Source of the DNA: Flavonifractor porci
GTDB lineage: Bacteria; Bacillota; Clostridia; Oscillospirales; Oscillospiraceae
DNA length: 64,000 nt
Direction of reading: 5' to 3'
Assembly: GCF_037572415.1 (NCBI RefSeq)
Contig: NZ_JBBHLB010000001.1
Span: 248,001-312,000, forward strand
The notes beneath the pieces are model-generated. The model was not told where the DNA came from and did not search any database. It was given only the letters and a program-made list of their open reading frames with translations. Shown piece by piece: positions 42,974 through 51,804 of this stretch. Made by a program: the position numbers and the translations under genes. Every line of letters starts with the position of its first letter. Within the stretch, counting starts at the first letter, position 1.

Positions 42974-43684
42974 CTATTCCCCTTTGTTTTGTTCTTTTGC
43001 CAGCCGCTCCCGTTCAGCCTGGGAGAGCCGGTGATAGTTGGGTGCCAGACCCGCCGCGGCGGTCAGCAGGCCCTGCCGGGCAAGCTCCAGACCGCACCGG
43101 GCCACGCCCCACGCGCTCTGGAATTGCAGATGGGGGGGCGCCAGGCGGACGTCCAGCCCCAGCCCTTTGAGGGTAGTATAGCATAAAACCGCGCCGTCTC
43201 CAACCAGTAATTGCGTTTTTCCGCTGATTTTTAATTCTTCCCCCAGCTCCTCCAGGGAAATGGCGCGGTCGGGGGCCAGCCGTTCCAGTGTTTCGCCGTT
43301 GCTGGCAAAGCGGGCATTGTACACCTGATTCCGCCGGGCGTCCATGACAGAACAGATCTCCAGCCCGGTGTGGGCCAGGTTCCAGGCCATGGACTCCAGG
43401 GTGGAACAGGCGGCGCAGGGCTTGTTGCCCGGCCAGGCCAGCCCCTTGGCGGCAGCCACGCCGATGCGCAGGCCGGTGAAGGAGCCGGGGCCCGCCGCTA
43501 CGGCGATGACGTCCACATCCTCCAGGGTAAGGCCACACCCGGAGAGCAGGGAAGTGGTCATGGGCATCAGGGTGACCGAGTGGGTCAGGCCGTTGTTCTG
43601 ATAGGACTGGGCAATGAGCGTTTCATCCTCGCACAAGGCCGCCGAGCAGGCGGTGGCGGAGGATTCCAGAGCCAGTATTTTCAT
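42974..43684 (-). CDS. tsaB: tRNA threonylcarbamoyladenosine synthesis protein TsaB
   Basis: 236 aa; non-catalytic ASKHA-fold partner of TsaD in t6A37 modification of tRNA. The N-terminus ILALESSATACSAAL and VAAGPGSFTGLRIGVAAAKGLAWP (about 64-87) are typical. The start overlaps the tsaE stop by 4 bases. The usual neighbours tsaD and rimI are not next to it; a TsaD relative is at 56299. Confidence 0.93.
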   Translation of the reverse strand: MKILALESSATACSAALCEDETLIAQSYQNNGLTHSVTLMPMTTSLLSGCGLTLEDVDVIAVAAGPGSFTGLRIGVAAAKGLAWPGNKPCAACSTLESMAWNLAHTGLEICSVMDARRNQVYNARFASNGETLERLAPDRAISLEELGEELKISGKTQLLVGDGAVLCYTTLKGLGLDVRLAPPHLQFQSAWGVARCGLELARQGLLTAAAGLAPNYHRLSQAERERLAKEQNKGE

Positions 43685-44109
43685 GGTTGGGGACCTCCCG
43701 TAATGGTGATGATGCGCTGGTCGTCATGACTGCCCCGGCGGATGTCCACCCGGATGGTGTCCTCCTCCAGCGCGTCGGCAATGTTTTCGCTCCACTCCAC
43801 GGCGCACACGCCGCCCCGGGCCAGGTAGTCCTCCCAGCCGATGTCGAACAGCTCGTCCGCCGAGCCCAGCCGGTACATATCAAAGTGGAACAGGGGCAGA
43901 CGCCCGCCCTCGTACTCGTTGACAATAGTAAAGGTAGGGCTGGTCACCCGCTCCTCCACCCCCAGGCCGCGGGCAAGGCCTCGGGTAAAGGCGGTCTTGC
44001 CCGCCCCCAGATCGCCGGTAAAGGCGATGACGCTCCCCGGATTCAGCCGAGCGGCCAGAGCAGCGCCTGCGGCTTCGGTCTCAGCAGGGGAGTTGGTTGT
44101 GATCTCCAT
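43681..44109 (-). CDS. tsaE: tRNA threonylcarbamoyladenosine synthesis ATPase TsaE
   Basis: 142 aa. Walker A FTGDLGAGKTAFTRGLA (about 30-46), VTSPTFTIVNEYEG and HFDMYRLGS are family marks; the Trp near the end (VEWSENI) binds the nucleotide. First gene of the tsaE-tsaB-upp operon, preceded by GAGGTG. Confidence 0.94.
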   Translation of the reverse strand: MEITTNSPAETEAAGAALAARLNPGSVIAFTGDLGAGKTAFTRGLARGLGVEERVTSPTFTIVNEYEGGRLPLFHFDMYRLGSADELFDIGWEDYLARGGVCAVEWSENIADALEEDTIRVDIRRGSHDDQRIITITGGPQP

Positions 44110-44148
44110 ATAACACCTCGTTTGTTACAGATGAACTGCCTCGCAGAG

Positions 44149-44319
44149 TTTGCGCCTCTGGGCGCAAATCAAATGGAATCTGTTTTTCCTGATGACATGA
44201 GCATCAGAAAAAACACTTCTCAGCCCGTAAGTGTGGGATTTGCACGCACTCAGCGGGCAAATCCTGCGCGCAGCGGGCTGCAAACGCCTCCCCAAAGCAG
44301 TACCGCTGCTTTGGGGAGG
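44149..44319. repeat. Block of four hairpins between tsaE and ftsW
   Basis: TTTGCGCC/GGCGCAAA (44149-44168); a 13-bp stem GTTTTTCCTGATG with one mismatch (44182-44214); a nested structure CAGCCCG...CGGGCTG holding GGATTTGC/GCAAATCC (44221-44280); and a 14-bp perfect stem CCTCCCCAAAGCAG/CTGCTTTGGGGAGG (44287-44319). No T-runs. The sequences differ from the polC/upp cassette, but the order of four hairpins is alike. The remaining part of this 330-base gap holds the tsaE and possibly ftsW promoters. Confidence 0.55.
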
Positions 44320-44345
44320 ACTTTAAATGTGAAGATTCTGACAAG

Positions 44346-44374
44346 ATTATAACACACCTGTTTACCAAACGCAA
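44346..44374 (-). promoter_or_regulatory. Likely promoter of the tsaE operon
   Basis: Reading leftward: TTGCGT (44374-44369), 17-base spacer, TATAAT (44351-44346). The transcript would start with the four-hairpin block as a leader of about 235 bases. Confidence 0.55.
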
Positions 44375-44439
44375 AAAAGATGGTAAACTAATTTGACATA
44401 CGTCCGGACCCTTGGACAAACAATAAAGGAGGCGAGCCG

Positions 44440-45630
44440 GTGTCCTGGCTGAGAGATTCCATTCGTTCCTTCTGGCAGCAGGGTGACCGGCTGCTGCTGA
44501 CCCTGTGCCTGCTGGCCAGCGGGTACGGTCTGGTGCTAATCTTCAGCGCCACCCGTTACCTGGGTGAGGCGGACGCCATGCGCTGCATGATCGTGCAGAC
44601 GGTGGCGATTATGATGGGTGTTGTAATCTATATGCTCATGTCCTCGGTGGATATCGAGCTGTTTGTGGACAAATCCTGGAAATGGCTGCTGCTGTTCAAC
44701 CTCGTCATCAACGCCCTGGTACGCACGCCGCTGGGTGTGGAGGTCAACGGCAACCGCAGCTGGCTTCACATCCCCGGCTTTCCTGTCAACCTGCAGCCCG
44801 CCGAGCTGGCCAAGCTGACCTTCGTGCTGCTGCTGGCCTGGCAGATGAGCCGGCTGCAGGACAAGGGTATCAGCAGGCCCTCTTCGGTGTTCCAGATCGC
44901 GGGGCACACCCTGTTCATGTTCGGCGTGGTGGCGGTGACCTCGGGCGACTTCGGCATGGGCCTGACCTATCTGATGATCTTTGTCATCATGGCCTGGTCC
45001 GCCGGGGTGAAGAAGCGGTGGTTCCTGCTGGCTGTGGTAGTAGGCGTGGTGGGTGTGGTGCTGATCTGGCCCCATGTCAAGGATATGTATTATATGAAGC
45101 GGTTCACTGTGGTCATCGACCACATTTTCAGCAACCCTGATACCGTCTGGGAACAGACCCAGGGCAAGGGGTGGCAGCAGACCCGCAGCATCCTGGCCAT
45201 CGGCAGCGGTGGTCTCACCGGCATGGGGTATCTCCAGGGCATCCAGACCCAGAGTAAGTCCCCCACCAGTCTGCCTGCCCGGGAGACCGACGAGATCTTC
45301 GCCGTGTGCGGCGAGGAGTTTGGTATGATCGGCTGCCTGCTGCTGCTGGCCCTGCTGGCGGCCATCATTCTGCGGTGCGTGTGGGTGGCCCGCCGGGCCT
45401 GTTCTCCCCAGAGCGCCCTCATTGCCATGGGCTATGCCGGTATGCTGCTGACCCAGGTGGGGATCAACGTGGGGATGTGTCTCTATGTGTTCCCGGTGGT
45501 AGGTCTCACCCTGCCCTTTATCAGCTATGGCGGCTCCTCGGTCATCACCATGTATGCCGCCATGGGTGTGGTTTCCAGCATTAAAATGCGCTCTTTGCCC
45601 AGCTGGCTGCGGGACCGCAGCAGGCTGTAG
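44440..45630 (+). CDS. SEDS-family peptidoglycan glycosyltransferase (FtsW/RodA/SpoVE-like)
   Basis: 396 aa with about ten membrane helices. The SEDS motifs are clear: NGNRSWLHIPGFPVNLQPAELAKL (about 106-129), and the C-terminal FPVVGLTLPFISYGGSSV (about 350-367). Polymerises lipid II for division, elongation or spore cortex; the sequence alone does not separate FtsW, RodA and SpoVE. Start GTG 44440 behind AAAGGAGG. A stand-alone -35-like TTGACA is at 44393, but without a good -10. Next genes are a paired M16 set. Confidence 0.9.
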   Translation: MSWLRDSIRSFWQQGDRLLLTLCLLASGYGLVLIFSATRYLGEADAMRCMIVQTVAIMMGVVIYMLMSSVDIELFVDKSWKWLLLFNLVINALVRTPLGVEVNGNRSWLHIPGFPVNLQPAELAKLTFVLLLAWQMSRLQDKGISRPSSVFQIAGHTLFMFGVVAVTSGDFGMGLTYLMIFVIMAWSAGVKKRWFLLAVVVGVVGVVLIWPHVKDMYYMKRFTVVIDHIFSNPDTVWEQTQGKGWQQTRSILAIGSGGLTGMGYLQGIQTQSKSPTSLPARETDEIFAVCGEEFGMIGCLLLLALLAAIILRCVWVARRACSPQSALIAMGYAGMLLTQVGINVGMCLYVFPVVGLTLPFISYGGSSVITMYAAMGVVSSIKMRSLPSWLRDRSRL

Positions 45631-45694
45631 ATGGATAGAGCCCGCTCAATGGGGCAGGCTATGGAGGTAAACAAGAAAGGACGGTTCGCAGCAC

Positions 45695-46966
45695 ATGAAG
45701 GTCACAAGGATCGAATTGCAGCCCGGCGTCTGGCTGACGGCGGTACAGACCAAAAAATTTAAATCCAGCGTATTGGGGGCCCAGTTCCTCACGCCTCTGA
45801 CGGCGGAAAAGGCCTCTCTCAACGCGCTGATCCCCATGGTGCTCCGCCGGGGCACCGCCGCCCATCCCGACTTGGAGGCCCTGTCCGCCGCTCTGGATGA
45901 GCTGTATGGCGGCTCCCTGGAGCCCATGGTGCGGAAGAAGGGCGAGACCCAGTGCGTGGGCTTTGTAGGCAGCTTTCTGGATGACGCCTACACCCTGAAC
46001 AAGGAGCAGGTGCTGGAGCCGGCCGCCGCCCTGCTGGCAGAGCTGATTGGCGCCCCCTATACCCAGGACGGGGCCTTCAGTTCCGACTACACCGGGCAGG
46101 AGAAGGCCAACCTGGCCGACCGCATCAAGGCCCAGGTCAATGATAAGCGGCAGTACGCCCAGATCCGGGTGGTGGCCGAGATGTGCGCCGGTGAACCCTT
46201 CGGCGTGGACAAGCTGGGCAGCCTGGAGGCGGTGGAGGCCATTACTCCCCAGACTCTGTGGGCGGGTTATCAGGTCCTGCTGAAGGAGGCTCGGGTGGAG
46301 CTCTACTACTGCGGCTCGGCGGACGCTCAGCGGGTACAGGCGGCCTTTGGGCCCCTGCTGGCGGTGCTGCCGGTGGGGGAGCGGGCCGGTCTGGTCCGCC
46401 CCGCCAAGGGAAAGGCGCCCAAGCAGGCCAGACGGGTGGAGGAGGCTCTGGACGTGACCCAGGGCAAGCTGGCCATGGGCTTCCGCACCAACTGCGACGC
46501 CTGGGACCAGAACTACCCGGCCCTCACCCTGGTCAACGCCATCTATGGCGGCACCACCACCTCCAAGCTGTTTATGAATGTCCGGGAAAAGCTGAGCCTG
46601 TGCTACTACGCCAGCTCCGGCCTGATGAAATACAAGGACGTGATGCTGGTCTCCTCCGGCGTGGAGTTTGACAAGGTGGGGCAGGCGGAGGCCGAGATCC
46701 TCTCCCAGCTCTACAAGTGCCAGACTGGGGACTTCTCCGACGATGAGCTGGAGTGGGCCCGCCGGTCGGTGGTGAGCACCCTGCGCACCACGCTGGACAC
46801 CCAGGCCCGGCTGGAGGACTATTGGCTGGGCCAATCCGCCGCCGGTCTTACCGACGGCCCCGACGACATGGCCGCCCGGGTGGAGGCCGTTACACGGGCC
46901 CAGGTGGTGGAGGCCGCTCAGGACCTGACCCTGGACACCGTATATTTCCTGAAAGGCAGGGAGTGA
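45695..46966 (+). CDS. Inactive M16-family peptidase-like subunit (YfmF-like)
   Basis: 423 aa with the M16 fold but without a HxxEH zinc motif (the corresponding region reads LNALIPMVLRRGT), so it is a non-catalytic partner. Second-half marks NAIYGGTTTSKLFMNVREKLSLCYYASS are typical of the M16 partner. It stands 4 bases before the catalytic gene, as in the yfmF-yfmH pair of Bacillus. The target is unknown. GAAAGGACGG precedes the ATG. Confidence 0.88.
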   Translation: MKVTRIELQPGVWLTAVQTKKFKSSVLGAQFLTPLTAEKASLNALIPMVLRRGTAAHPDLEALSAALDELYGGSLEPMVRKKGETQCVGFVGSFLDDAYTLNKEQVLEPAAALLAELIGAPYTQDGAFSSDYTGQEKANLADRIKAQVNDKRQYAQIRVVAEMCAGEPFGVDKLGSLEAVEAITPQTLWAGYQVLLKEARVELYYCGSADAQRVQAAFGPLLAVLPVGERAGLVRPAKGKAPKQARRVEEALDVTQGKLAMGFRTNCDAWDQNYPALTLVNAIYGGTTTSKLFMNVREKLSLCYYASSGLMKYKDVMLVSSGVEFDKVGQAEAEILSQLYKCQTGDFSDDELEWARRSVVSTLRTTLDTQARLEDYWLGQSAAGLTDGPDDMAARVEAVTRAQVVEAAQDLTLDTVYFLKGRE

Positions 46967-46970
46967 TTCT

Positions 46971-48251
46971 ATGGTAAGCAAGCAGTACCCCCGGCTGGGG
47001 GAGACCGTATTTCATGAGATCCTGGAGAACGGGCTCCACATCTATGTGGACCGCCGCCGGGACTTCCAGAAGAGCTACGCTTTCTTTGCCACCAACTACG
47101 GCGGCATGGATATGCGCTTTTTCCAGGACGGCCGGTGGAAGGATACCCCGGCGGGGGTGGCCCACTTCCTGGAGCACAAGATGTTTGACACCGAGGACGG
47201 CAACGCCCTCCAGGACCTGGCGGCCAACGGAGCCTCTCCCAACGCCTTCACCAGCTCCGCCATCACCGGCTACTACTTTGAGAGCACCGAGAAGTTCTTC
47301 GACAACCTGAAGATCCTGCTCTCCTTTGTGTCCATCCCTTACTTTACCCAGGAGAGCGTGGACAAGGAGCAGGGCATCATCGGTCAGGAGATCCGCATGG
47401 TGGAGGACGACCCGGAGAACCAGGTGTTCTACGCCCTGATGGAGTGCCTGTACGATCACCATCCCATCCGGGTGCCCATCGCCGGTACCCAGGAGTCCAT
47501 CTCCCACATTACCGCCGGCACCCTCTATTCCTGCCACAAGGCCTTCTATAACCCGGCCAACATGGTGCTCACCGTGGCGGGCGACGTGGACCCGGAGCAG
47601 GTGTGCGCCATTGCCAAGGAGATCCTGCCCAAGGACTCTCTGGGCCAGATGGAGCGGGACTACGGCGGGGAGGAGGCCCCCAAAGCCGCGGCCTCCGAGA
47701 AGGAACTGACCATGGAGGTGTCTACTCCCATCTTCATGCTGGGCTTCAAGTGCGATCCCGCCAAGAAGGGAGAGGAGTGGATGCGCCGGGAGCTGGCGGG
47801 CGAGCTGGCCTGCGAGGCTCTGCTGGGCAACTCCACCCCCCTGTATGCCCGGCTGTACAGCCAGGGGCTGATCAACAAGAATTTCAGCTACGGCTTTGAG
47901 CTTTATCCCGGCTGCGCTATGATGGTGGCCGGCGGCGAGAGCCGTGACCCCAAGAAGGTGCGGGACGCGGTGCTGGCCGAAGGGGAGCGTCTGGCCCGGG
48001 AGGGTATCGACCCCGGCCTGTTCCAGCGGCTGAAGAAGGGCGTCTACGGCGCCAAGGTCCGGGGCCTCAACTCCTTTGAGTTTACCTGTATCTCCATGGC
48101 CCAGTCCCACTTTACCGGGGTGGACTACTTCAAGTTCCCGGAGATTTTCGACTCCATCGACCAGGCCTGCGTGGAGGACTGCATCCGCAGCTGGGTGACC
48201 GCTGAGCGGTGCGGCTTGGCCGTGGTGCGCCCGGGGGAGGGTGAGGCCTAA
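46971..48251 (+). CDS. Catalytic M16-family metallopeptidase (YfmH-like)
   Basis: 426 aa. The inverted zinc site HFLEHKMF (about residues 65-72) is present, with a distal Glu in KEQGIIGQEIRMVEDD (about 129-144). The C-terminal half carries the Arg/Tyr substrate region (LLGNSTPLYARLYSQGLIN). Works with the previous gene product as a clam-shell heterodimer or pair. The stop overlaps the lgt ATG. A role in peptide processing is known for the family but not fixed for this branch. Confidence 0.9.
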   Translation: MVSKQYPRLGETVFHEILENGLHIYVDRRRDFQKSYAFFATNYGGMDMRFFQDGRWKDTPAGVAHFLEHKMFDTEDGNALQDLAANGASPNAFTSSAITGYYFESTEKFFDNLKILLSFVSIPYFTQESVDKEQGIIGQEIRMVEDDPENQVFYALMECLYDHHPIRVPIAGTQESISHITAGTLYSCHKAFYNPANMVLTVAGDVDPEQVCAIAKEILPKDSLGQMERDYGGEEAPKAAASEKELTMEVSTPIFMLGFKCDPAKKGEEWMRRELAGELACEALLGNSTPLYARLYSQGLINKNFSYGFELYPGCAMMVAGGESRDPKKVRDAVLAEGERLAREGIDPGLFQRLKKGVYGAKVRGLNSFEFTCISMAQSHFTGVDYFKFPEIFDSIDQACVEDCIRSWVTAERCGLAVVRPGEGEA

Positions 48252-49318
48252 TGGGTACCGTATCCTTTCCCGGCCTGGGGCTGGAACTGACCATGAATCC
48301 CATCGCCTTCCGGGTCTTTGGATGGCCCGTCCACTGGTACGGCATGATCATCGCCGCCGGCTTCTTGCTGGCGGTGGTGTATTGCTCCCGGAAGGCGCCC
48401 CAGTTCGGCATCCGCCAGGATGATATCATCGATATGCTCTTTTTTGCCGTGCCCCTGTCCATCATCGGGGCCCGGCTGTACTACATCATTTTCTACCTGG
48501 ATTTGTACCGCAGGCCGGACGGCTCGCTGGACTTCGGGGCCATGGTGCGCATCTGGGACGGCGGCCTGGCCATCTACGGCGGCGTCATCGTTGCGGTCAT
48601 CACCCTGTTCGTGTTCTGCAAGGTGCGGAAGATCAAATTTCTGGCCTTTGCCGACCTGGGCGCCTACGGAATGCTCATCGGTCAGCTGGTGGGCCGGTGG
48701 GGCAACTTTGTCAACATCGAGGCCTATGGCGGACCCACCGATCTGCCCTGGCGCATGGGCATCTACGAGTATGTGAACGGTGCCCGGCAGTATGTAGAGG
48801 TCCATCCCACCTTCCTGTACGAGTCCCTGTGGAACCTGGTGGGGTTGGTGCTGCTCATCGTCATCGCCAAAAAGTGGCGCAAGTTTGACGGACAGATCTT
48901 TTTGAGCTATTTTGCCTGGTACGGGGTGGGCCGGGGCTTCATCGAGGGTCTGCGGACCGACAGCCTGTACTTCTTCAATACCCCCATCCGGGTGTCTCAG
49001 GTGTTCGGCTTTGCCACCGCCGCCATCGCCATTGTGGCTTTGGTCTACCTGCTGGGCTTCCGCAAGCATGACCCGGACAAGCTGTGGGTCAATCAGATGA
49101 AGGCCCATCCCCGGCTGGTGGCTCTGGTCTACCCTGAGGGACAGGGCGGCAAGTGGCTGACCAACCAGAAAAAGCGACTGGAGCAGGATTTTGCCAAGGT
49201 GGAGGAGTATGCCCTCCCCACCGATGCGCCTGCCGAGGACAAGGCGGAGATGATCGCCGCCCTGAAGGAGCGTTCCGACCTGAAAGAAGTGCTGGTCATG
49301 GACGAGGAAAAGAAATAG
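48251..49318 (+). CDS. lgt: Prolipoprotein diacylglyceryl transferase with C-terminal extension
   Basis: 355 aa; moves diacylglycerol from phosphatidylglycerol to the lipobox Cys of prolipoproteins. The signature GQLVGRWGNFVNIEAYG is at about 144-160, with VHPTFLYESLWNLVG and GRGFIEGLRTDSLYF. Seven membrane helices are expected. Residues from about 282 to 355 form a charged, soluble tail (DPDKLWVNQMKAHPRLVAL, then Lys/Glu-rich) beyond the usual end of Lgt. It overlaps the M16 gene stop by one base. Confidence 0.94.
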   Translation: MGTVSFPGLGLELTMNPIAFRVFGWPVHWYGMIIAAGFLLAVVYCSRKAPQFGIRQDDIIDMLFFAVPLSIIGARLYYIIFYLDLYRRPDGSLDFGAMVRIWDGGLAIYGGVIVAVITLFVFCKVRKIKFLAFADLGAYGMLIGQLVGRWGNFVNIEAYGGPTDLPWRMGIYEYVNGARQYVEVHPTFLYESLWNLVGLVLLIVIAKKWRKFDGQIFLSYFAWYGVGRGFIEGLRTDSLYFFNTPIRVSQVFGFATAAIAIVALVYLLGFRKHDPDKLWVNQMKAHPRLVALVYPEGQGGKWLTNQKKRLEQDFAKVEEYALPTDAPAEDKAEMIAALKERSDLKEVLVMDEEKK

Positions 49319-49360
49319 ACTGCTCTGCCGGTATCTTCAGTCCGGCGCGCAGCATACCCG

Positions 49361-49405
49361 GAAGGAACGCCGTACCCCATGGATGACGGCGTTCCTTCTT
49401 TCTTA
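49361..49405 (+). terminator. Rho-independent terminator after lgt
   Basis: GAAGGAACGCCGT (49361-49373) pairs with ACGGCGTTCCTTC (49386-49398), followed by TTTCTTA. Confidence 0.75.
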
Positions 49406-49426
49406 CGAAGAAAGGCGGTGTGAGAA

Positions 49427-50251
49427 TTGTATACTTATGACACTTTGGAAAAGGTTCCGCTTCATGAGATGGCCCGGTGTCTGAACCTGGCCTTTTCCGA
49501 CTATGCCGTTCCCGTCCATCTGGAAGAAACTGAACTCCCCGGATTTTTTGCCGCCAGCGGCATTGAGGAAAAACGGTCCTTTGGTGCCTTTCTGGATGGC
49601 AGGCTGATAGGTTTCCTCTTTCACGCCTGTCATCCATATCAGGGTCAGTCTGCCGCCTTTGCTGTGGGCGCGGGCGTGGTGCCGGGCCACCGGGGGAAGG
49701 GGGTATTCGCCAGCCTCTTTGCGCTGGCGGAACAGAGATTGAGACAGATCTCAACTGAGGCATACTATCTGGAGGTATTGCAGCAGAACGAGCGGGCCGT
49801 TGCGCTGTATGAGCGGCTGGGTTTTTCCATAACAAGAGAGTTGGCGGTGTTGCGTGCTGTCGCCAATCACAATGAACCGGCGGCTGAAGGGGCAGCCTGG
49901 GCTCCGTTTACCGGCCTGGATCTGGCGGAGGGCTGCCGCCGTGCCCGGTACTCCTTTGAGCATTCCGACCATGTTTTGGTGCTCCATCCCGAGAGGTATG
50001 GCGTTGTCTATCGAAAGAATGATAAGATTTCTGCCTATTGCATTTTTTCCAAGGCAGACGGCAGCCTGTGTCAACTGGGTTACCGCAGTCTGGAAGATCT
50101 GAGGAAGGTCGTTCAGACCCTCCTCGAACGATATGGCTGCATTACAGCCAAAAACATCGACTCAGATGACGCAGAGGTGTTGGATATGCTCGCCTCTCTG
50201 GGCTTTCAAACGGTGGTCAAACAATTTGAAATGGTGAAGCGCCTTCAGTGA
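49427..50251 (+). CDS. GNAT-family N-acetyltransferase, TTG start
   Basis: 274 aa. The acetyl-CoA loop GVVPGHRGKGVFASLFALAEQRL (about 84-106) and the VLQQNERAVALYERLGF segment (about 119-135) mark a GNAT domain in the first half. The second half (about 150-274) has no clear name and may be a second, degenerate GNAT-like domain. The start TTG 49427 has AAAGGCGGTG upstream. The substrate is unknown. It is a single gene between two terminators. Confidence 0.85.
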   Translation: MYTYDTLEKVPLHEMARCLNLAFSDYAVPVHLEETELPGFFAASGIEEKRSFGAFLDGRLIGFLFHACHPYQGQSAAFAVGAGVVPGHRGKGVFASLFALAEQRLRQISTEAYYLEVLQQNERAVALYERLGFSITRELAVLRAVANHNEPAAEGAAWAPFTGLDLAEGCRRARYSFEHSDHVLVLHPERYGVVYRKNDKISAYCIFSKADGSLCQLGYRSLEDLRKVVQTLLERYGCITAKNIDSDDAEVLDMLASLGFQTVVKQFEMVKRLQ

Positions 50252-50258
50252 CGTTTAA

Positions 50259-50305
50259 GCAAAGATGCCTCCCGACCTTTGGGTCGGGAGGCATCTTTGC
50301 GTTTT
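50259..50305 (+). terminator. Rho-independent terminator after the GNAT gene
   Basis: A 19-bp stem (50259-50277 with 50282-50300), loop TTTG, followed by GTTTTTG. Confidence 0.92.
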
Positions 50306-50308
50306 TGT

Positions 50309-50340
50309 GGTCATAAAGGGGGACGGGCCCTCATAGGGAT
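50309..50340 (+). promoter_or_regulatory. Likely sigma-E promoter of the spoIIIA operon
   Basis: GGTCATAAA (50309-50317) and CATAGGGAT (50332-50340) with a 14-base spacer resemble the sporulation sigma-E/K pattern (-35 near TCATA, -10 CATA-n-n-n-T), 30 bases before the spoIIIAA ATG. In Bacillus this operon is sigma-E-dependent. Confidence 0.55.
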
Positions 50341-50370
50341 AGGGCAGACACCAAAGAAGGATGTGACGCT

Positions 50371-51282
50371 ATGCGGGAACAAGGGGATGTAACGCGGTAT
50401 TTACAGGCGGCGGCTCTGCTGCCGCCCCATCTGCGGCGGCAGGCGGAGGGGGTGGACAAGTCCAGTCAGGCTGTGGCCGAGGAGCTGCGGCTGCGGGCGG
50501 GCAGGCCAATGACGGTGGTGTGCCCCACGGGGGAGCGGCCCCTGCCCGGTGGTGAGCCGGTGAGTCCAGCGGACCTGAGCCTGGTGGTGGAGATCGCCAC
50601 CCGTGCCTCCGCCCACACTGCCATGGAGCGGATGAGAAGCGGCTTTTTTACCGTGCCGGGCGGCCACCGCATCGGCATCTGCGGCAGCGCTGTGGTGAAG
50701 GATGGCGCGGTGTTCAATCTTCGGCAGCTGTCCTCCCTGGCCATCCGCATTGCCCGGCAGGTACCGGGAGCCGCCGCCGCTGTGGCGGACAGGCTGTGGG
50801 AGGGGGATCGCTTTCAAAGCACCCTCATCCTGTCCCCGCCGGGAGGCGGCAAGACCACCCTGCTGCGGGATCTGATCCGCCGGTTGTCCGACGGAGGGAG
50901 CCACCCGCCCCTGCGGGTGGGGGTGGCCGACGAGCGGGGCGAGCTGGCGGCCATGTACAACGGCCTGCCCCAGTTTGACGTGGGGCGGCAGACCGATGTG
51001 ATGGACGGCTGTCCCAAGGCGGAGGGATTGATGATGCTGCTGCGGGGGATGAATCCCCAGGTGCTGGTCGCCGACGAGATCACCGCGCCCCAGGACTGTG
51101 CCGCCCTGCTGCTGGCGGCCAACTGCGGCGTGCGCCTTCTCTGTACCGCCCACGCCGCCGACCTGGAGGACCTGAAGACCCGGCCTCTGTACCGGCCTCT
51201 GCTGGAAAACCGCTGCTTTCAGAAGCTGGCGGTGCTCACTCGGGGGCCGGAGGGCCGGAGCTGTCAGGTGTACGAGCTGTGA
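50371..51282 (+). CDS. spoIIIAA: Stage III sporulation protein AA, ATPase of the feeding-tube complex
   Basis: 303 aa. A type II/IV secretion-like ATPase; Walker A LSPPGGGKTTLLRDLIRR at about 153-170 and GVADERGELAAMYNG with VLVADEITAPQD (Walker B) after it. Energises the SpoIIIA-SpoIIQ channel between mother cell and forespore. Starts ATG 50371 with AGAAGGATGTG upstream. First of eight consecutive spoIIIA genes. Confidence 0.96.
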   Translation: MREQGDVTRYLQAAALLPPHLRRQAEGVDKSSQAVAEELRLRAGRPMTVVCPTGERPLPGGEPVSPADLSLVVEIATRASAHTAMERMRSGFFTVPGGHRIGICGSAVVKDGAVFNLRQLSSLAIRIARQVPGAAAAVADRLWEGDRFQSTLILSPPGGGKTTLLRDLIRRLSDGGSHPPLRVGVADERGELAAMYNGLPQFDVGRQTDVMDGCPKAEGLMMLLRGMNPQVLVADEITAPQDCAALLLAANCGVRLLCTAHAADLEDLKTRPLYRPLLENRCFQKLAVLTRGPEGRSCQVYEL

Positions 51283-51791
51283 TCCGGCTGATGGGCGCCC
51301 TGCTGACGGTGGGAGGCGGGGCCTTTCTGGGTTTTGACGCCCACCGGCGGCTGAATCGGCGTGCCAGGGTGCTGCGGCAGCTGGCCGGGGCGCTGGAGCA
51401 GATGGACCGGGAGATCTCCTTCCGCCTTACGCCCATGCCCCAGCTGATGGAGGAGTTGGCTGCCGATTATCCGCCGCCGGTGGGGGAACTGTTCGCCAAC
51501 TGCCGGAAGGGCATGGAGGAGCTGGGGGAGCGCTCCCTGGCGGAGATCTGGCGGCAGGCTCTGGCGGATACCCCGCTGGATCTGGAGGGTCGGGCTGCCG
51601 GGATTCTGGACGAGCTGGGGGAGGTATTGGGCCGGTTTGAGGAGTCCGGCCTGCGCTCCGCTCTGGCCCGGGCGGTGGCGGAACTGACCCGGGAGGCGGA
51701 ACTTGCCCGGGAGGACGGGGAAAAGCGGGGCAGGATGTATCAGGTGCTGGGCTTGACCTGCGGCGGGCTGCTGGTCATTCTGCTGCTTTAA
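51279..51791 (+). CDS. spoIIIAB: Stage III sporulation protein AB
   Basis: 170 aa, membrane protein with a T2SS GspF-like soluble part. N-terminal helix (RLMGALLTVGGGAFLGF), helical middle with EQMDREISFRLTPMPQLMEELA, and a C-terminal helix (YQVLGLTCGGLLVILLL). GTG start overlapping the AA stop. Confidence 0.93.
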   Translation: MIRLMGALLTVGGGAFLGFDAHRRLNRRARVLRQLAGALEQMDREISFRLTPMPQLMEELAADYPPPVGELFANCRKGMEELGERSLAEIWRQALADTPLDLEGRAAGILDELGEVLGRFEESGLRSALARAVAELTREAELAREDGEKRGRMYQVLGLTCGGLLVILLL

Positions 51792-51804
51792 AGGAGTTAA
51801 AAAC

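Noticed and set aside
44393..44421. Strong ftsW promoter from the perfect TTGACA at 44393
   Set aside because: There is no acceptable -10 at 16-18 bases; listed only as a note in the ftsW entry.
44110..44439. T-box or riboswitch leader before ftsW
   Set aside because: No T-box sequence, no terminator with a T-run and no known aptamer pattern; only hairpins and weak promoter elements.
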